DNA from: Gordius sp. MW1
Lineage: Eukaryota; Nematomorpha; Gordioida; Gordea; Gordiidae
Assembly: GCA_964036665.1 (NCBI GenBank)
Contig: OZ038528.1
Location: 15,608,245-15,672,244, forward strand
Length of the DNA: 64,000 bases
Direction: 5' to 3'
Shown here: positions 22,567-33,224 of the stretch, piece after piece
Layout: each line of letters begins with the position of its first letter
Position numbering within the stretch: the first letter of the stretch is position 1
Position numbers and translations under genes: made by a program
Notes under the pieces: generated by a model
What the model was told of the DNA's origin: nothing
The model's input: only the letters and a program-made list of their open reading frames with translations
Database searches by the model: none

Positions 22567-23690
22567 GAAAGAAGGAGAAGGGAAGGGAGGACGACTCATC
22601 TATAGAGCCCTGCACGGGCCGTCCGAGGCCCGGCCCGACGGGCTTTCGGGCCGAACTCGGGCAGAATTGTATAAAACAATCGGGCCTCGGGCTCGGGTCG
22701 GGCCTGATGCGGCGGCCCGACCTGAGGCCCTAGCCCGGCCCGAATTGAATTAAAGCAAATTAATCTTTTATAAAATAGGATTTAAATCAACTCAACTCAA
22801 TATTAATAATTATCTTCGCGCAGCCTACATTATATAGCTTCTAAACTTCAGCTTATTTCCCTTGTCTAATATAATATAACTGACCTGAATTGCAAATCTT
22901 ATTATATTTTATAGAATCATAGTAGCTGTTACAACTTTAGAAAAAAAGTAACTATTTCAAAAAGTTTTTTATTTGAAACTGTTAAAAATTTATTTTATAA
23001 AGTTAAATTTTTAGCTTTAAATGATTAGCTGAATAAACTCTAACGAGTGGAAACGGATTTTTTATTTCAAATTCATTCTAGTTGTAAATTAGGAGTAATA
23101 ACAAATGTAATGCATTTTATGAATCGGGGTCAAAATAGCAGAAAAAAACAGCAGAATTGGTCAGAACTGGTCAGAACAAGATTTTAGATAATCAATATAT
23201 TAGAATTAAATCTCAAATGGGGAGGGAATTTGATGTGCATCTAATCCTAACCCTGACCCTAACCTAAAACGCTGATCTAAAACACTAACCCAAACCTTAA
23301 CCCTCCTGACCAATCTTGATCTGACCAGTTCTGACCAATTCTGCTGTTTTTTTTCTGCTATTTTGACCCGGTCCCGCATTTTATATCTAGATGGTGAAAA
23401 AAATTTCGGTAATATATTTTTTAAAAAATTTTGTTTAGAAAATCGGGTCGGGCTCGGGCTCGGGCCTAAAATAAAAAAGTCTTTCGGGCTCGGGCCGGGC
23501 TCGGGCAAAATAAAAATTGAGAAGTCGGGCTCGGGCCGGGCTCGGGCCGAAGAAATTTCATTTTGCAGGGCTCTACTCATCTATTCTCCGTATAAATGTA
23601 GCATATTTGCTATGCAATTTATGGGCGAGAAAGGTGGGAAGAAGCGAGAATGCCTATAGGGGGTAGGATAATTGCTAGGGTTTCCCCCTT
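22567..23690 (+). repeat. B repeat split by hAT-like insertion
   Basis: The purine tract and gacgactcatcta (22,567-22,602) and the continuation ttctccgtataaatgtagca (from 23,584) belong to one B repeat interrupted by the element at 22,603-23,575. A further partial duplication follows: gaaaggtgggaag...agggtttcccccttggc occurs at about 23,628-23,694 and again at 23,788-23,854. Confidence 0.8.
22603..23575 (-). mobile_element. Non-autonomous hAT-like element with GC-rich ends, copy 2
   Basis: Inverted and nearly identical to the element at 17,153-18,106: starts tagagccctgcacgggc, ends tgcagggctcta. The target duplication ctcatcta is present at 22,595-22,602 and 23,576-23,583, which supports hAT-type transposition. 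The interior carries the same gcccgagcccgg arrays and the ggtcagaactggtcag motif. Open frames over the GC-rich parts have Pro/Gly-rich nonsense translations. Confidence 0.93.
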
Positions 23691-23694
23691 GGCA

Positions 23695-25560
23695 AAGACA
23701 GCCAACTATTAGGTTTTCTATGAAATTACAATCTAATTAAATGAAATATATTAACCCAATAAAAAAATATATATGCTTTTATAAGGAAGAAAGGTGGGAA
23801 GGGGCGAAAATGCCTATAGGGGGTAGGATAATTGCTAGGGTTTCCCCCTTGGCTACTACTCCCATGCTAGTTACACAACATAAAAATCTACTTTTTTGTC
23901 CAAAAAAAATAAATGAAAATTCATTTAAATTTAAACCCTCAATTTTACTCGCCGTTTTATAACGTATGTTTTGCATGTGATAAAAATTTGAAGAAGAAAA
24001 ATATAGTATTTTTTTTAATTTGGCAGAAGCTGGCTATGTAACAAGGGATTGTTTTGTAAAATAAAATGTGAACATTAAATAATCAAATATACTTTAAAAA
24101 TTCTATTATTAATTCAAAAATCCATATTGTCGTAAAGAATGTTTCCAGTTATAACAACAATTATCCTCGTCTAGGTTAGGCTTTCTTTAGTGTATTACTA
24201 ATTTTATATTAATTTATTTGCTAAAATATAAAAGGCAAGGAGGGGGTAACTAGGCAAGGGGGGGGGGTGAAATCAAAAAATTAAACGTCTTTGACTTTAT
24301 ATTTTATTTAATGTTTTTAATAATGATAACTTTTCATTGATATAATATCTGTTTAAAACAAAATAGCTTGTCTAAATGTATTTTTATTAACCAAAAAATT
24401 GATTTTTAAATGTCGTTTATTTGTTTATTTTTTAAAAAACAAATAAATTTGTTATAATAATATTTAGCTTAACTATGCTTCATTTCAACTCTCTAAATTA
24501 AATTCATTTTTTATAAGAGATTCTTTATCTACAAAAACATTATTTAATCAAAAAAAATTAACAAAAAGGAATGTAAAACACTTTGAATTTGATTTCATTC
24601 CCAAGATATAACCTTTGGTTTTGCTCGATTTGGGATAACAACATAAATATATATGACAAAATAAACTAATTAATGCCAATATTGTGAAATAATGAGAGAT
24701 GATCTCTCTCCCTTTCTTCATCTCCTCCACTCCCGCCCCCTAGCGGTGGGCGGATAAGAGAGGAAGATAGGGGTAGGGGTTCAACCTTGGCACAGCGCCA
24801 TTGAAAAAAAAATCAATATAAAATAACGAAGGAATAATTTCCCCCTTTCCCCTTTTAATTGCTATATAATAATATACAATTTTTCCTCCTAGTTTCACTA
24901 CTTTCTTTACAAGATTTAACTTAATTGGTGAATTAAAGTAAATGCTACAGAGGGAAATTTAATACATCCTATAGCTCATCGATTGAGCTATACATTGGTA
25001 AAACATGGAGTTAACTAATTGTTATATGCATTCTAGAACTATAAAAATACCCCAAACTTTAAATAGCTATAGCTTAGATATTTTATAATATAAAAACTTG
25101 CCAAAATTTGCAAGAATAATATTTCAACTCTTATATGTTCATTAATATATTAATTTGCCTATTTGATCAAGTGGTTTATATTTTATGCCTATAATTAGGG
25201 ACAACTAATTTATTTTGTACAGCATTTTTAAACGGCTTGGGGTCATTATTACCCCACCCGACCTACGAAGTGGACTTATGGGGTTTTTAGGACCCCATTC
25301 TTAAAATGATCATAATTTTAAAACCAATAGAGTAACACATCTCAAATTTTAAATATAAGTTTATTAAAGCCTCTATAGGTTTGTAAAAAAAAGGATTTAA
25401 TTCTAAATAGTAATTCTAAAATTATATGCAATTTACCAAACACAAAGAAAATAAATAAAAATCAAAATGACATGTTTTATTTTTGTAATGGATACCAAAC
25501 AGTTAGTAGAAATATAAAAAGCAAATGTTTGTTTAATAATAAAAGAAGGTTTGAAAGCAG
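23695..25560. other. AT-rich region without recognised genes
   Basis: 24,720-24,790 is a diverged copy of the 11,430-11,505 repeat and 25,020-25,245 resembles 11,690-11,950. 25,240-25,305 has ggggtcattattacccc and acttatggggtttttagg, which could be a transposon end. No coding domain was seen. Confidence 0.5.
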
Positions 25561-26640
25561 CCAGGACAGGGTAAAAGTGGTTATAAATTCATAATAGTCA
25601 AAAAAAAACGAAAAAATAATTTTCGAATCACATTTTGGCCAATAGTCATTTTTTCATTACAGCAGCCAGGACACGGTAAAAGTGGATATAAATTTATAAG
25701 TCAAAACAAAAACGAAAAAAAAATTTTCGATTCACATTTTGGCCAATGGTCATTTTTTTTAATTGGTCAGTACCAACAGATGGTCTACAAATCAATGTTA
25801 GCGAAAAAAAACGGAAAAAATCAACTTGGATTCACATTTTAGCCAATGGTCATTTTTTTCATTGGTCAGCACCCAACGGACGGCCAAAAAGTCATAATAG
25901 CAATGGTAGTAACAAGAACAATCATAATAGGCGGAAAAAACGGAAAAAATATACTTGGATTCACATTTTGACCAATGGTCATTTTTTCATTGGTCAGCAC
26001 CCAACGGACGGCCAAAACGTCTTATTATCAATGGTAGTAACAAGAACAATCATAATAGTCGAAAAAAAACGAAAAAATATACTTGGATTCACATTTTGGC
26101 CAATGGTCATTTTTTCCATCGGTCAGCAGCCAACGGACGGCCAAAAGTCTTATTATCAATGGTAGTAACAAGAACAATCATAATAGTCGAAAAAAAACGA
26201 AAAAATAAACTTGGATTCACATTTTGGCCAATAGTCATTTTTTTCCATTGGTCAGCAGCCAACGGACGGCCAAAAAGTCATAATAGCAATGGTAGTAACA
26301 GGAACAATCATAATAGGCGAAAAAAACGAAAAAAATAAACTTGGATTCACATTTTGGCCAATGGCCATTTTTTTCATTGGTCAGCACCCAACGGACGGCC
26401 AAAAAGTCATAATAGCAATGGTAGTAACAGGAACAATCATAATAGTCAAAAAAAAAACCGGGATTCGAACCCAAAAACTCGTTAAATTAACAAAAATTAA
26501 AAGTAAACAAAACAAGACACTCGGTGCGTGACATCCACGTTCGGTGCGTACGCCGAATTGCGCACGCCACGCCGAATAGCAAGACAAAACAAAATGGAAA
26601 ATGAGCCCATAAATTGCATAGCAATTAATATGACGCAAAA
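25560..26640 (+). repeat. Satellite array 8, third linker type, about 128-bp period
   Basis: After two short-linker units, five to six tandem copies of about 128 bp follow. Each has acttggattcacattttggc, the shared core, aacggacggccaaaaagtca, and taatagcaatggtagtaac. The landmark cttggattcac recurs near 25,826, 25,955, 26,083, 26,211 and 26,340. The array ends with a B box (gggattcgaaccc, 26,460) and agcccataaattgcatagca at 26,602-26,621. Confidence 0.88.
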
Positions 26641-26729
26641 ATCATAGATGAATGTTCTATATTAACTATTTTAAAATTTAATATTTATAGGAAGAACTTC
26701 AATAAAATTAGATAACCTCTCTCCCCTTT

Positions 26730-27600
26730 GAATTGGTATATTAGGTTAACATTGATAATTACCTATGCCCCCCCCTTCAAGGGCCTATGCCTCTACTGAT
26801 ATGGGTCCCTGTGCCCCCCCCCCAGTCCGTCCGTCCAGCGTTCTTAATTGCTGGTTCGATCCCAGTAGAGGGCAAAATTTTTTTTAATCAAATTAATATA
26901 TTGTTCTTGTTAATACCATTGATAATATGGCTTTTTGGCCGTCCGCTGGCTGCTGACCAATGAAAAATGACCATTAACCAAATTGTGATTCGAAATTTTC
27001 TTTTTCGTTTTTTGAATTGTTATATTTGGTTAACATTGATAATTACTTATGCCCCCCTACAAGGGCCTATGCCTCAACTGATATGGGTCCCTGTGCCCCC
27101 CCCCTCCAAAGGCCTATGCCTCTACTGATGTGGGTTCGAATCCCGGAGAGCAAATTCTTAATTGCTGGTTCGAATCCCGGAGAGGGCAAAAAAAATTTTA
27201 ATTAATATATTGTTCTTGTTAATACCATTGATAATATGACTTTTTGGCCGTCCGCTGGCTGCTGACAAATGATGACCATTGGCCAAATTGTGATTCGAAA
27301 TTTTTCGTTTTTTTTAGTCTCTTATGTATTTATAACCTTTTTGACCGCGTCCTGGCTACTGTAGCAAATTTTTTTTTCTATATTTAAAATATAGGCAATT
27401 TGGCCGTTTGCTGGCTACTGACCAATATGGCCACTGCCCAAAGTGAGATTAAAATCGATTTTTTTTCTAGATTATGATTATAGGCTAGTTATTTGGCTGT
27501 CTGCTAACCATTAGAAAAAATGACCACTGGCCAAAGTGATCAAAAAAATTACCAATGGCCAAGGTTTGATTGGAAATTTTTTTCGTTTTTTTTAATATCT
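26730..27600 (-). repeat. Mosaic satellite array 9 (reverse)
   Basis: Inverted relative to array 8, with only about 90 bases between them. Units carry gaccattggcc cores and B boxes near 27,134 and 27,170. The left end lacks the ttgctatgcaa terminus. The divergent units at the right (27,380-27,590) match 7,905-8,230 in inverted orientation. Confidence 0.82.
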
Positions 27601-28090
27601 TGTGCATGATTTGAATAGAGTCTATAGTCATAATTTAAATTATGGGTCGCATACTCCAAATTGTTTAAATTAATACAGTATCAAAAAAACTCTAAATTGA
27701 AAGTTTTACGCTTTGGAAGGATGACTATTGGCTTTTCCAAGGTCATACCCTCTATTTGCGTTCCCTTCGTCATTTTGATTAATTTAGAAGTTGATAAATA
27801 AGAATGAATGAAAGCAAACCTATTCCTCAATAAATAAAGTATTAATAAGTGTTTTATAGCAGGTTTTACAAAAATTTAACTTTTTAATTTGTATAAATAA
27901 TTAACTCATTATTTTGCATTTTATACCCCCCTATAGGCATTCTCGCCCCTTCCCACCTTTCTCGCCCATAAATTGCATAGCAAATATGCTACGTTTATAC
28001 GTAGTATAGATAAGTTTCGTTCCCACTTCCCTCCTGCACCTCCCTCCCTCCCCCCTTCCCCTTCCCACCAGGGCCGAAGCCCCTGGTTAT
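27600..28090 (-). repeat. B repeat plus shared flank (reverse copy)
   Basis: 27,600-27,890 is an inverted copy of 7,560-7,860. 27,900-28,090 is a B repeat: tttgcattttataccccccta, ctcgcccataaattgcatag, tacgtagtatagataag, a C-rich tract, and the ccagggccgaagcccctgg hairpin. With array 9 it forms one element of the same design as 7,320-9,250. Confidence 0.78.
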
Positions 28091-29136
28091 CTTCTATTTT
28101 CTGGCCATTTTGACAGCATGATCTTCTATGCCTGGTTGATAATATACCGGTAATAGCAATTTTATTGTGCGATTTCCCCCTCGGATATTAAATTAGTTGC
28201 ACTGTAAAAGGAAAAAAGTATCAAATTAACCTTTTCAAATTGTTCCCATTCAATGTTGGATAGTAATGTCTCCTAAAAGGAATTTAAAGGCCAAATCCAA
28301 TGGTTGCTATTAGAGAACTGCACGGGTGACCCGAGACCCGACCCAATTTTGAAATGTCTTCGTGTCGTTTTGGGTTCTGGTTGAAAAATTTGAAATGCTT
28401 TCGGATCGGGTTGGGTTCGGGTTGAAATTTTAATATGCTTTTGGGTCGGGTCGGGTTGGATTTAAAGTGTCGGGTCAAGGGCTATGAATCTTACATTGCA
28501 GAATACACGGACATACCTTGAAATTAATGCTATTATGTATAATTTTATAATTAATATCGAAACGTATAATTAAAGATAATTCATTAAGTTAATTAAAAAT
28601 ATTTTTGTTTTTTTAAATCTGATTGTTTTAATTTGGACGCAAATTTATATTTGACTCGTGAAAGGTATAATATATCAACAAAATAATGTTTTTAAATTGT
28701 ATTTAGTCAAAAATGGCCGCCGCACAATTTTGAAATCCAAGTCCCCCAAACATTCGCTCAACTTTTACAATCAATCAAGCCTATATCAAAGACAAATTCT
28801 TTATACAACTTCATATAACAATCAATAAATCCCTTAATATCTATCCAATGATTCCACATTAAGACATACTACATTTTAAGCATGAAGATTTACACTTCAA
28901 CGCATCTCTCCAGGAATATTGAACATATATAATCAACTTGAAAAAATTTCAAGATTTATTCAATTCTATATAACCAATACAAAAAAATTACCATTAATCC
29001 ACTTTATCCATTATGGTATCTATTCCTATTCGTATTACATTCTACACACGGAAGTGTCTATCCAAAGGATCTGCTCGGCAATATTAAGATGTCCAAACAT
29101 ACAAACAATATTTTTTAAAGAGTTTACTCCTTAAAA

Positions 29137-29860
29137 CACACAAATAAGCAATTAAGCAAATTACTGAAAAAGACCCATTACCACACCCATTTTTTTCAAC
29201 ATCATCTCTACTATTTAAAGCAAACTGAATCCTCTACTAATTTACCCAGAAACTTTTCACAAACACCCAAATATGCAATAAGGCAAATTGCTTTAAAAGA
29301 CCAATTACCTCACCCATTCTTTATCTTTTTAACATCATCATTACTATTCAAAGCAAATTGAATATTCTACTCACTAACCTAGAAACTCTCACATGCAATA
29401 TGGCAAAGTGCTCAAAAAGACCAATTACCTCACCCCATTCGCTCTTTTTAACAACATTACTACTATTCAAATCAAATTAAATTCTTTACTAATATACCTA
29501 GAAACTTTTTAAAAACACATAAACATGCAATAAGGCAAATAGCCCAAAAAGACCAACAAACTCAATCCCCTACCTATTAATTTAGAAACTCTTCACAAAC
29601 ACACAAATGTTCAAAAAGGCAAATTGCTCAAAAAATACCATAAACCTCACCCATTCATTCTTTTCAACATCATCACTACTATCCAAAGCAAACTGAATCC
29701 TCTATTAATTTACCTAGAAACTCTTCACAAACACACAAACATGCAATAAGACAAATAGCTCAAAAATTCCAATCACCTCACCCAATCTTTCTTTCTAATA
29801 TCATCACTACTATTCAAAGCAAACTGAATCCTCTACTTAATAACCTAGAAACCCTTCACA
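29137..29860 (+). repeat. 5' tandem monomers of LINE copy 1
   Basis: About six copies of a unit of roughly 125 bp (one shortened to about 85). Each contains a caaacatgcaataaggcaaa-like start, agaccaattacctcaccc, aacatcatcactactatt and aaagcaaactgaatcctct. Starts are near 29,137, 29,264, 29,391, 29,515, 29,600 and 29,733. They stand directly upstream of the LINE leader, as promoter monomers do in some other LINEs. LINE copy 2 has about one such monomer. Confidence 0.75.
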
Positions 29861-30198
29861 GTATTTCAACTATTTATACATTCTTATCACTATTTTATTA
29901 GCATCCATAATTTATTTTTCTTACACATATTTAGACCTATAGTTATATACCCAAAAATAAAAATTTATATACAATATCTTATTAGGCAACTTTTTAACTT
30001 AATCACAACTAACATTTACAATATGCAATCTAGTATCTTTTACAGAATAACTTATCTAACCAAGGTAACAATTATTTTTTTTAAACAACTGCAATGCTAC
30101 TCACTCTATCCTTAAGGTTCTTCTTTATCCTTCCACTATACTCAATATAACTATGTCTATTTCTTGTATATAAGCTGTTACATTACTATTTCTCCCAT

Positions 30199-31171
30199 TT
30201 GACATGCCTACCACAAATTGCTCATCTTGCAATAAGACTTTTCTCACTAAAGCTGGCAAATTTATCATCCATGGCCCCCGTGATAACCGTTGCCCATTAT
30301 CAAACTCATTTACATCAAGCACTTCAACAATCTCCAATAATAGTTACTTTAACAGCCACCACAACGCAACCCCTGAGCACGTGCTTGCTCCTGAGAATCC
30401 TCCGAAACAAAATGACTCTTCTTGGGCTAGCCAATTAGTAAGCCTCAACCTAATACCATCTCTAGAATTCCCAGAGGTGCTCGAGAATGTTTTAGTACCC
30501 TCCTAAACCAAATTATTACCTCAATCATACACAACCCGGCTAATCATAAGAATTGGGAAAGCCTCTTTACCCTCAGTTTTCACACTCTAGCCATCCCAAA
30601 CTCTGCTACAAAGCACCTTTCAAAAGACATTAAAGCAACAATTTTTGAATTTGATCTCCTTAATTCCTTGAAACCACCCTTGAAGCACAACCATCACCCA
30701 GTTGACAACAAAGCTAAAAGGATAGCCAACAAAATCAACAACATGGAAATCCGTTCAGCTCTTAAAATCCTGGAATCGGATGACTCAATAGCGCCAAATA
30801 CCAATACCACCTTCGACGTCCTCCAGCAAAAACACCCCTAAGGTCATCCATTACCGCCTAACCTCCTAAACGTCTCAGATATTCCCCTCATGGACTTCAC
30901 TCTCCAGGAAGTAGCCTATGCTATTATGTCTTTCAAAAAAGACTAAGCCGGGGGCCTCGATGGTATACGACCAATTTACCTTCAGGACCTCATCAAACCT
31001 CAACTTAGCGGCTCACATGCTCTCCTAGCCAACTTAACTAACCTTTGTAACATAATAAGGCGGGGACATTTTCCTTCTGAAATAGTTCCTCTCCTATTTA
31101 GTGGAAAACTGATTGCTTTTAAAAAACCAGATGGTTCGATCCGACCCATTGTTGGATCAGTCCTCCGACGC
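30199..31171 (+). pseudogene. LINE copy 1: N-terminal zinc segment and linker
   Basis: Translation from the ATG at 30,204 begins MPTTNCSSCNKTFLTKAGKF, with a CxxC pair and later His and Cys that suggest a nucleic-acid-binding finger. Frame breaks follow near 30,505 and 30,840. A TAA at 30,944-30,946 interrupts the conserved KKD-AGGLDGIRP segment that leads into the RT domain. The same TAA is present at the matching place in copy 2. Confidence 0.8.
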
Positions 31172-31825
31172 ATGGTTTCCAAAATAATAACCTCTCGAAT
31201 CCGTCCATCTTTAACGGCTTCTCTCCTCCCAAACCAACTTGATTTTGGCCTGAAAGGAGGGTGCGAGGCTGCTTCCCATATAGCTCGAACATTTCTTGAG
31301 TCTTTCATATCAAATGACCTCCTGGTGAAACTCGATTTTAAAAACGTTTTTAATAGCGTAAACCGAGCCGCCTTTATTGAACCGTTCATAATTTTCGGAA
31401 TTCCATCAGTTTCTGTTAAATTGCTATGGGAACCCAACGTATCTATCTTTGGAGACCAAATAATTAAATCATCCCAAGGGATACAACAAGGAGATCCTTT
31501 GGGCCCAACCCTCTTCTGTTTGGCGATTCAAACCATCATCGATAAACTCTCCTCTCTAGGAGCCTTCTCAAGTAATTTATGGTACCTTGATGAAGGATTC
31601 CTGGTCGGCCCAGCCGAAGCAGTCCGGAAAATCCCACAGATCATCAATGGCTACGCAGACAATATATCACTCAGCCTAAACACAGCGAAACTCTCCCTCC
31701 CATTCCCAGTCATATCAAGAGATGACTTTCATTACTTAGGCGCTCCCATTGAAGGCGTCAAAACAACTGAAACATTCTTAGAGCATTTCTCCGACTTCAT
31801 AGACTCCATATCCCACACCCTGTAG
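31172..31825 (+). pseudogene. LINE copy 1: reverse transcriptase domain
   Basis: The open frame contains consecutive RT blocks: KPDGSIRPIVGSVLRRM just upstream, LPNQLDFGLKGGCEAA, LLVKLDFKNVFNSVNR with the first catalytic Asp, QGIQQGDPLGPTLFCL, and YLDEGF at about 31,583-31,600 where the family has YLDDG. The second catalytic Asp is thus Glu (GAA at 31,592-31,594), which should impair the enzyme even without the frame breaks. A TAG near 31,823 ends the frame inside the thumb region. Confidence 0.88.
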
Positions 31826-32062
31826 CGTCTTACTCCCCACCATGCTTTTTTTCTCCTAAAAAACTTCCTCCTATTACCCAAAATTAACTACGCATTACGC
31901 GCTTCGCCCGTCTTCTTATCCGTTAACCTACTCCACGCGATGGAAAAAAATCCAATTGCTATTCGAAAGGTGCCTAAACCTTAAATTTAGCCCTCTCCAA
32001 TGGCTCCAAGCGAGCCTTCCTTCCAAGACTGGTGGTATAGGCATCCGACCCCCCCCCCCCAC

Positions 32063-33217
32063 TAGAGAACTGCAAAGTCACTTTTTTTCAACCCGAACCC
32101 GACCCGACCCGAAATCATTTTCAAATTTTCTACCCGGACCCGACCCGACCCGAAATCATTTTCAAATTTTCTACCCGGACCCGACCCGACCCGAAATCAT
32201 TTTCAAATTTTCTACCCGAACCCGACCCGACCCGAAAGCATTTTAAAAATTTCAACCCGAACCCGACCCGACCCGAAAAATTATAAAAAAATTACTTTCG
32301 AGCGCGAAAATTGCCGTGTGTAAAATTAAATCGACTAATAAAAGCCATGATGATTTGTATTCTTTAAAGGGGATGGTGAAAAAAAACTCATAATTATTTA
32401 TCTATATTTAGTTTCCTAATATCAAGTAAACTGCTCATATGTTATAGATTTGAGACAACTATTTAACATCCATTTATTGTTATTATGAAACCATTAATAT
32501 ATAGCTGATTAAAATCAATATAGTAAATAAGATGAAATTTATAGTGACTGTCCAAATGTTTTAAGTTTGAAGTACAATTTAAGATAAATTCATTTACCTT
32601 TAAAATAATTATAAAGTATTATAAAAAAAATTGCACATGAAAAATTTATAAAATTATAACTTACTTTTAAGTTGGTGTATGTATTAAATGTAATTTAAAT
32701 TAACGATGAGGATTAGCTAAAACTTCACTGTTAACACTAAAAAAATTTGAAATATAACTTTATTGAAATACTTTACCTTTTAATAGTCAAATTAAAAACA
32801 GGAGTAATTTATGTAGTTTGAATTAGTGATGAGAATTAGCTAGCACTTCAGAGTTTGGAGTTTTAAAATTTAAAAAAAGAGGAAGAGAATTAAATAAATG
32901 AATGATCCAAATTAATTGTGCATTTCGATATTTAAAAACACTCTTTGCTTAGCAATTAACATTAATTAAAAAAATAGGTCTCGCGTGTTTTTTACAATGT
33001 ATAAACCTTGGACCCGACTCTATAAATTTGACCCGACCCGACCCGAAAGCATTTTCAAATTTTTTACCCGGACCCGACCCGACCCGAAATAATTTTCAAA
33101 TTTTCTACCCGGACCCGACCCGACCCGAAATCATTTTCAAATTTTCTACCCGAACCCGACACGACCCGAGGTCGGGTCGGGTCGGGTCGGGTCTCGGGTC
33201 ACCCGTGCAGTTCTCTA
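32063..33217 (+). mobile_element. Non-autonomous hAT-like element inside LINE copy 1
   Basis: Ends tagagaactgca and tgcagttctcta are perfect 12-bp inverted repeats. The target duplication ccccccac lies at 32,055-32,062 and 33,218-33,225, and copy 2 of the LINE has the uninterrupted cccccccactaactctcac. Subterminal acccgacccgacccgaaatc arrays flank an AT-rich centre. No transposase is encoded. It belongs to the same family as the large element 28,311-37,558 in which it is nested. Confidence 0.94.
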
Positions 33218-33224
33218 CCCCCCA

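Noticed and set aside
22414-22733. Pro/Gly-rich ORFs across the hairpin array and hAT end, also 23,206-23,659
   Set aside because: They are translations of GC-rich simple repeats that cross element boundaries.
25746-26474. Repetitive ORFs of 80-140 codons on both strands, also at 40,446-41,108
   Set aside because: The unit of about 128 bp shifts frame between units and both strands are equally open. No domain is present.
31000-31437. 145-codon minus-strand ORF opposite LINE copy 1
   Set aside because: It is antisense to the RT domain, whose conserved blocks are on the plus strand.
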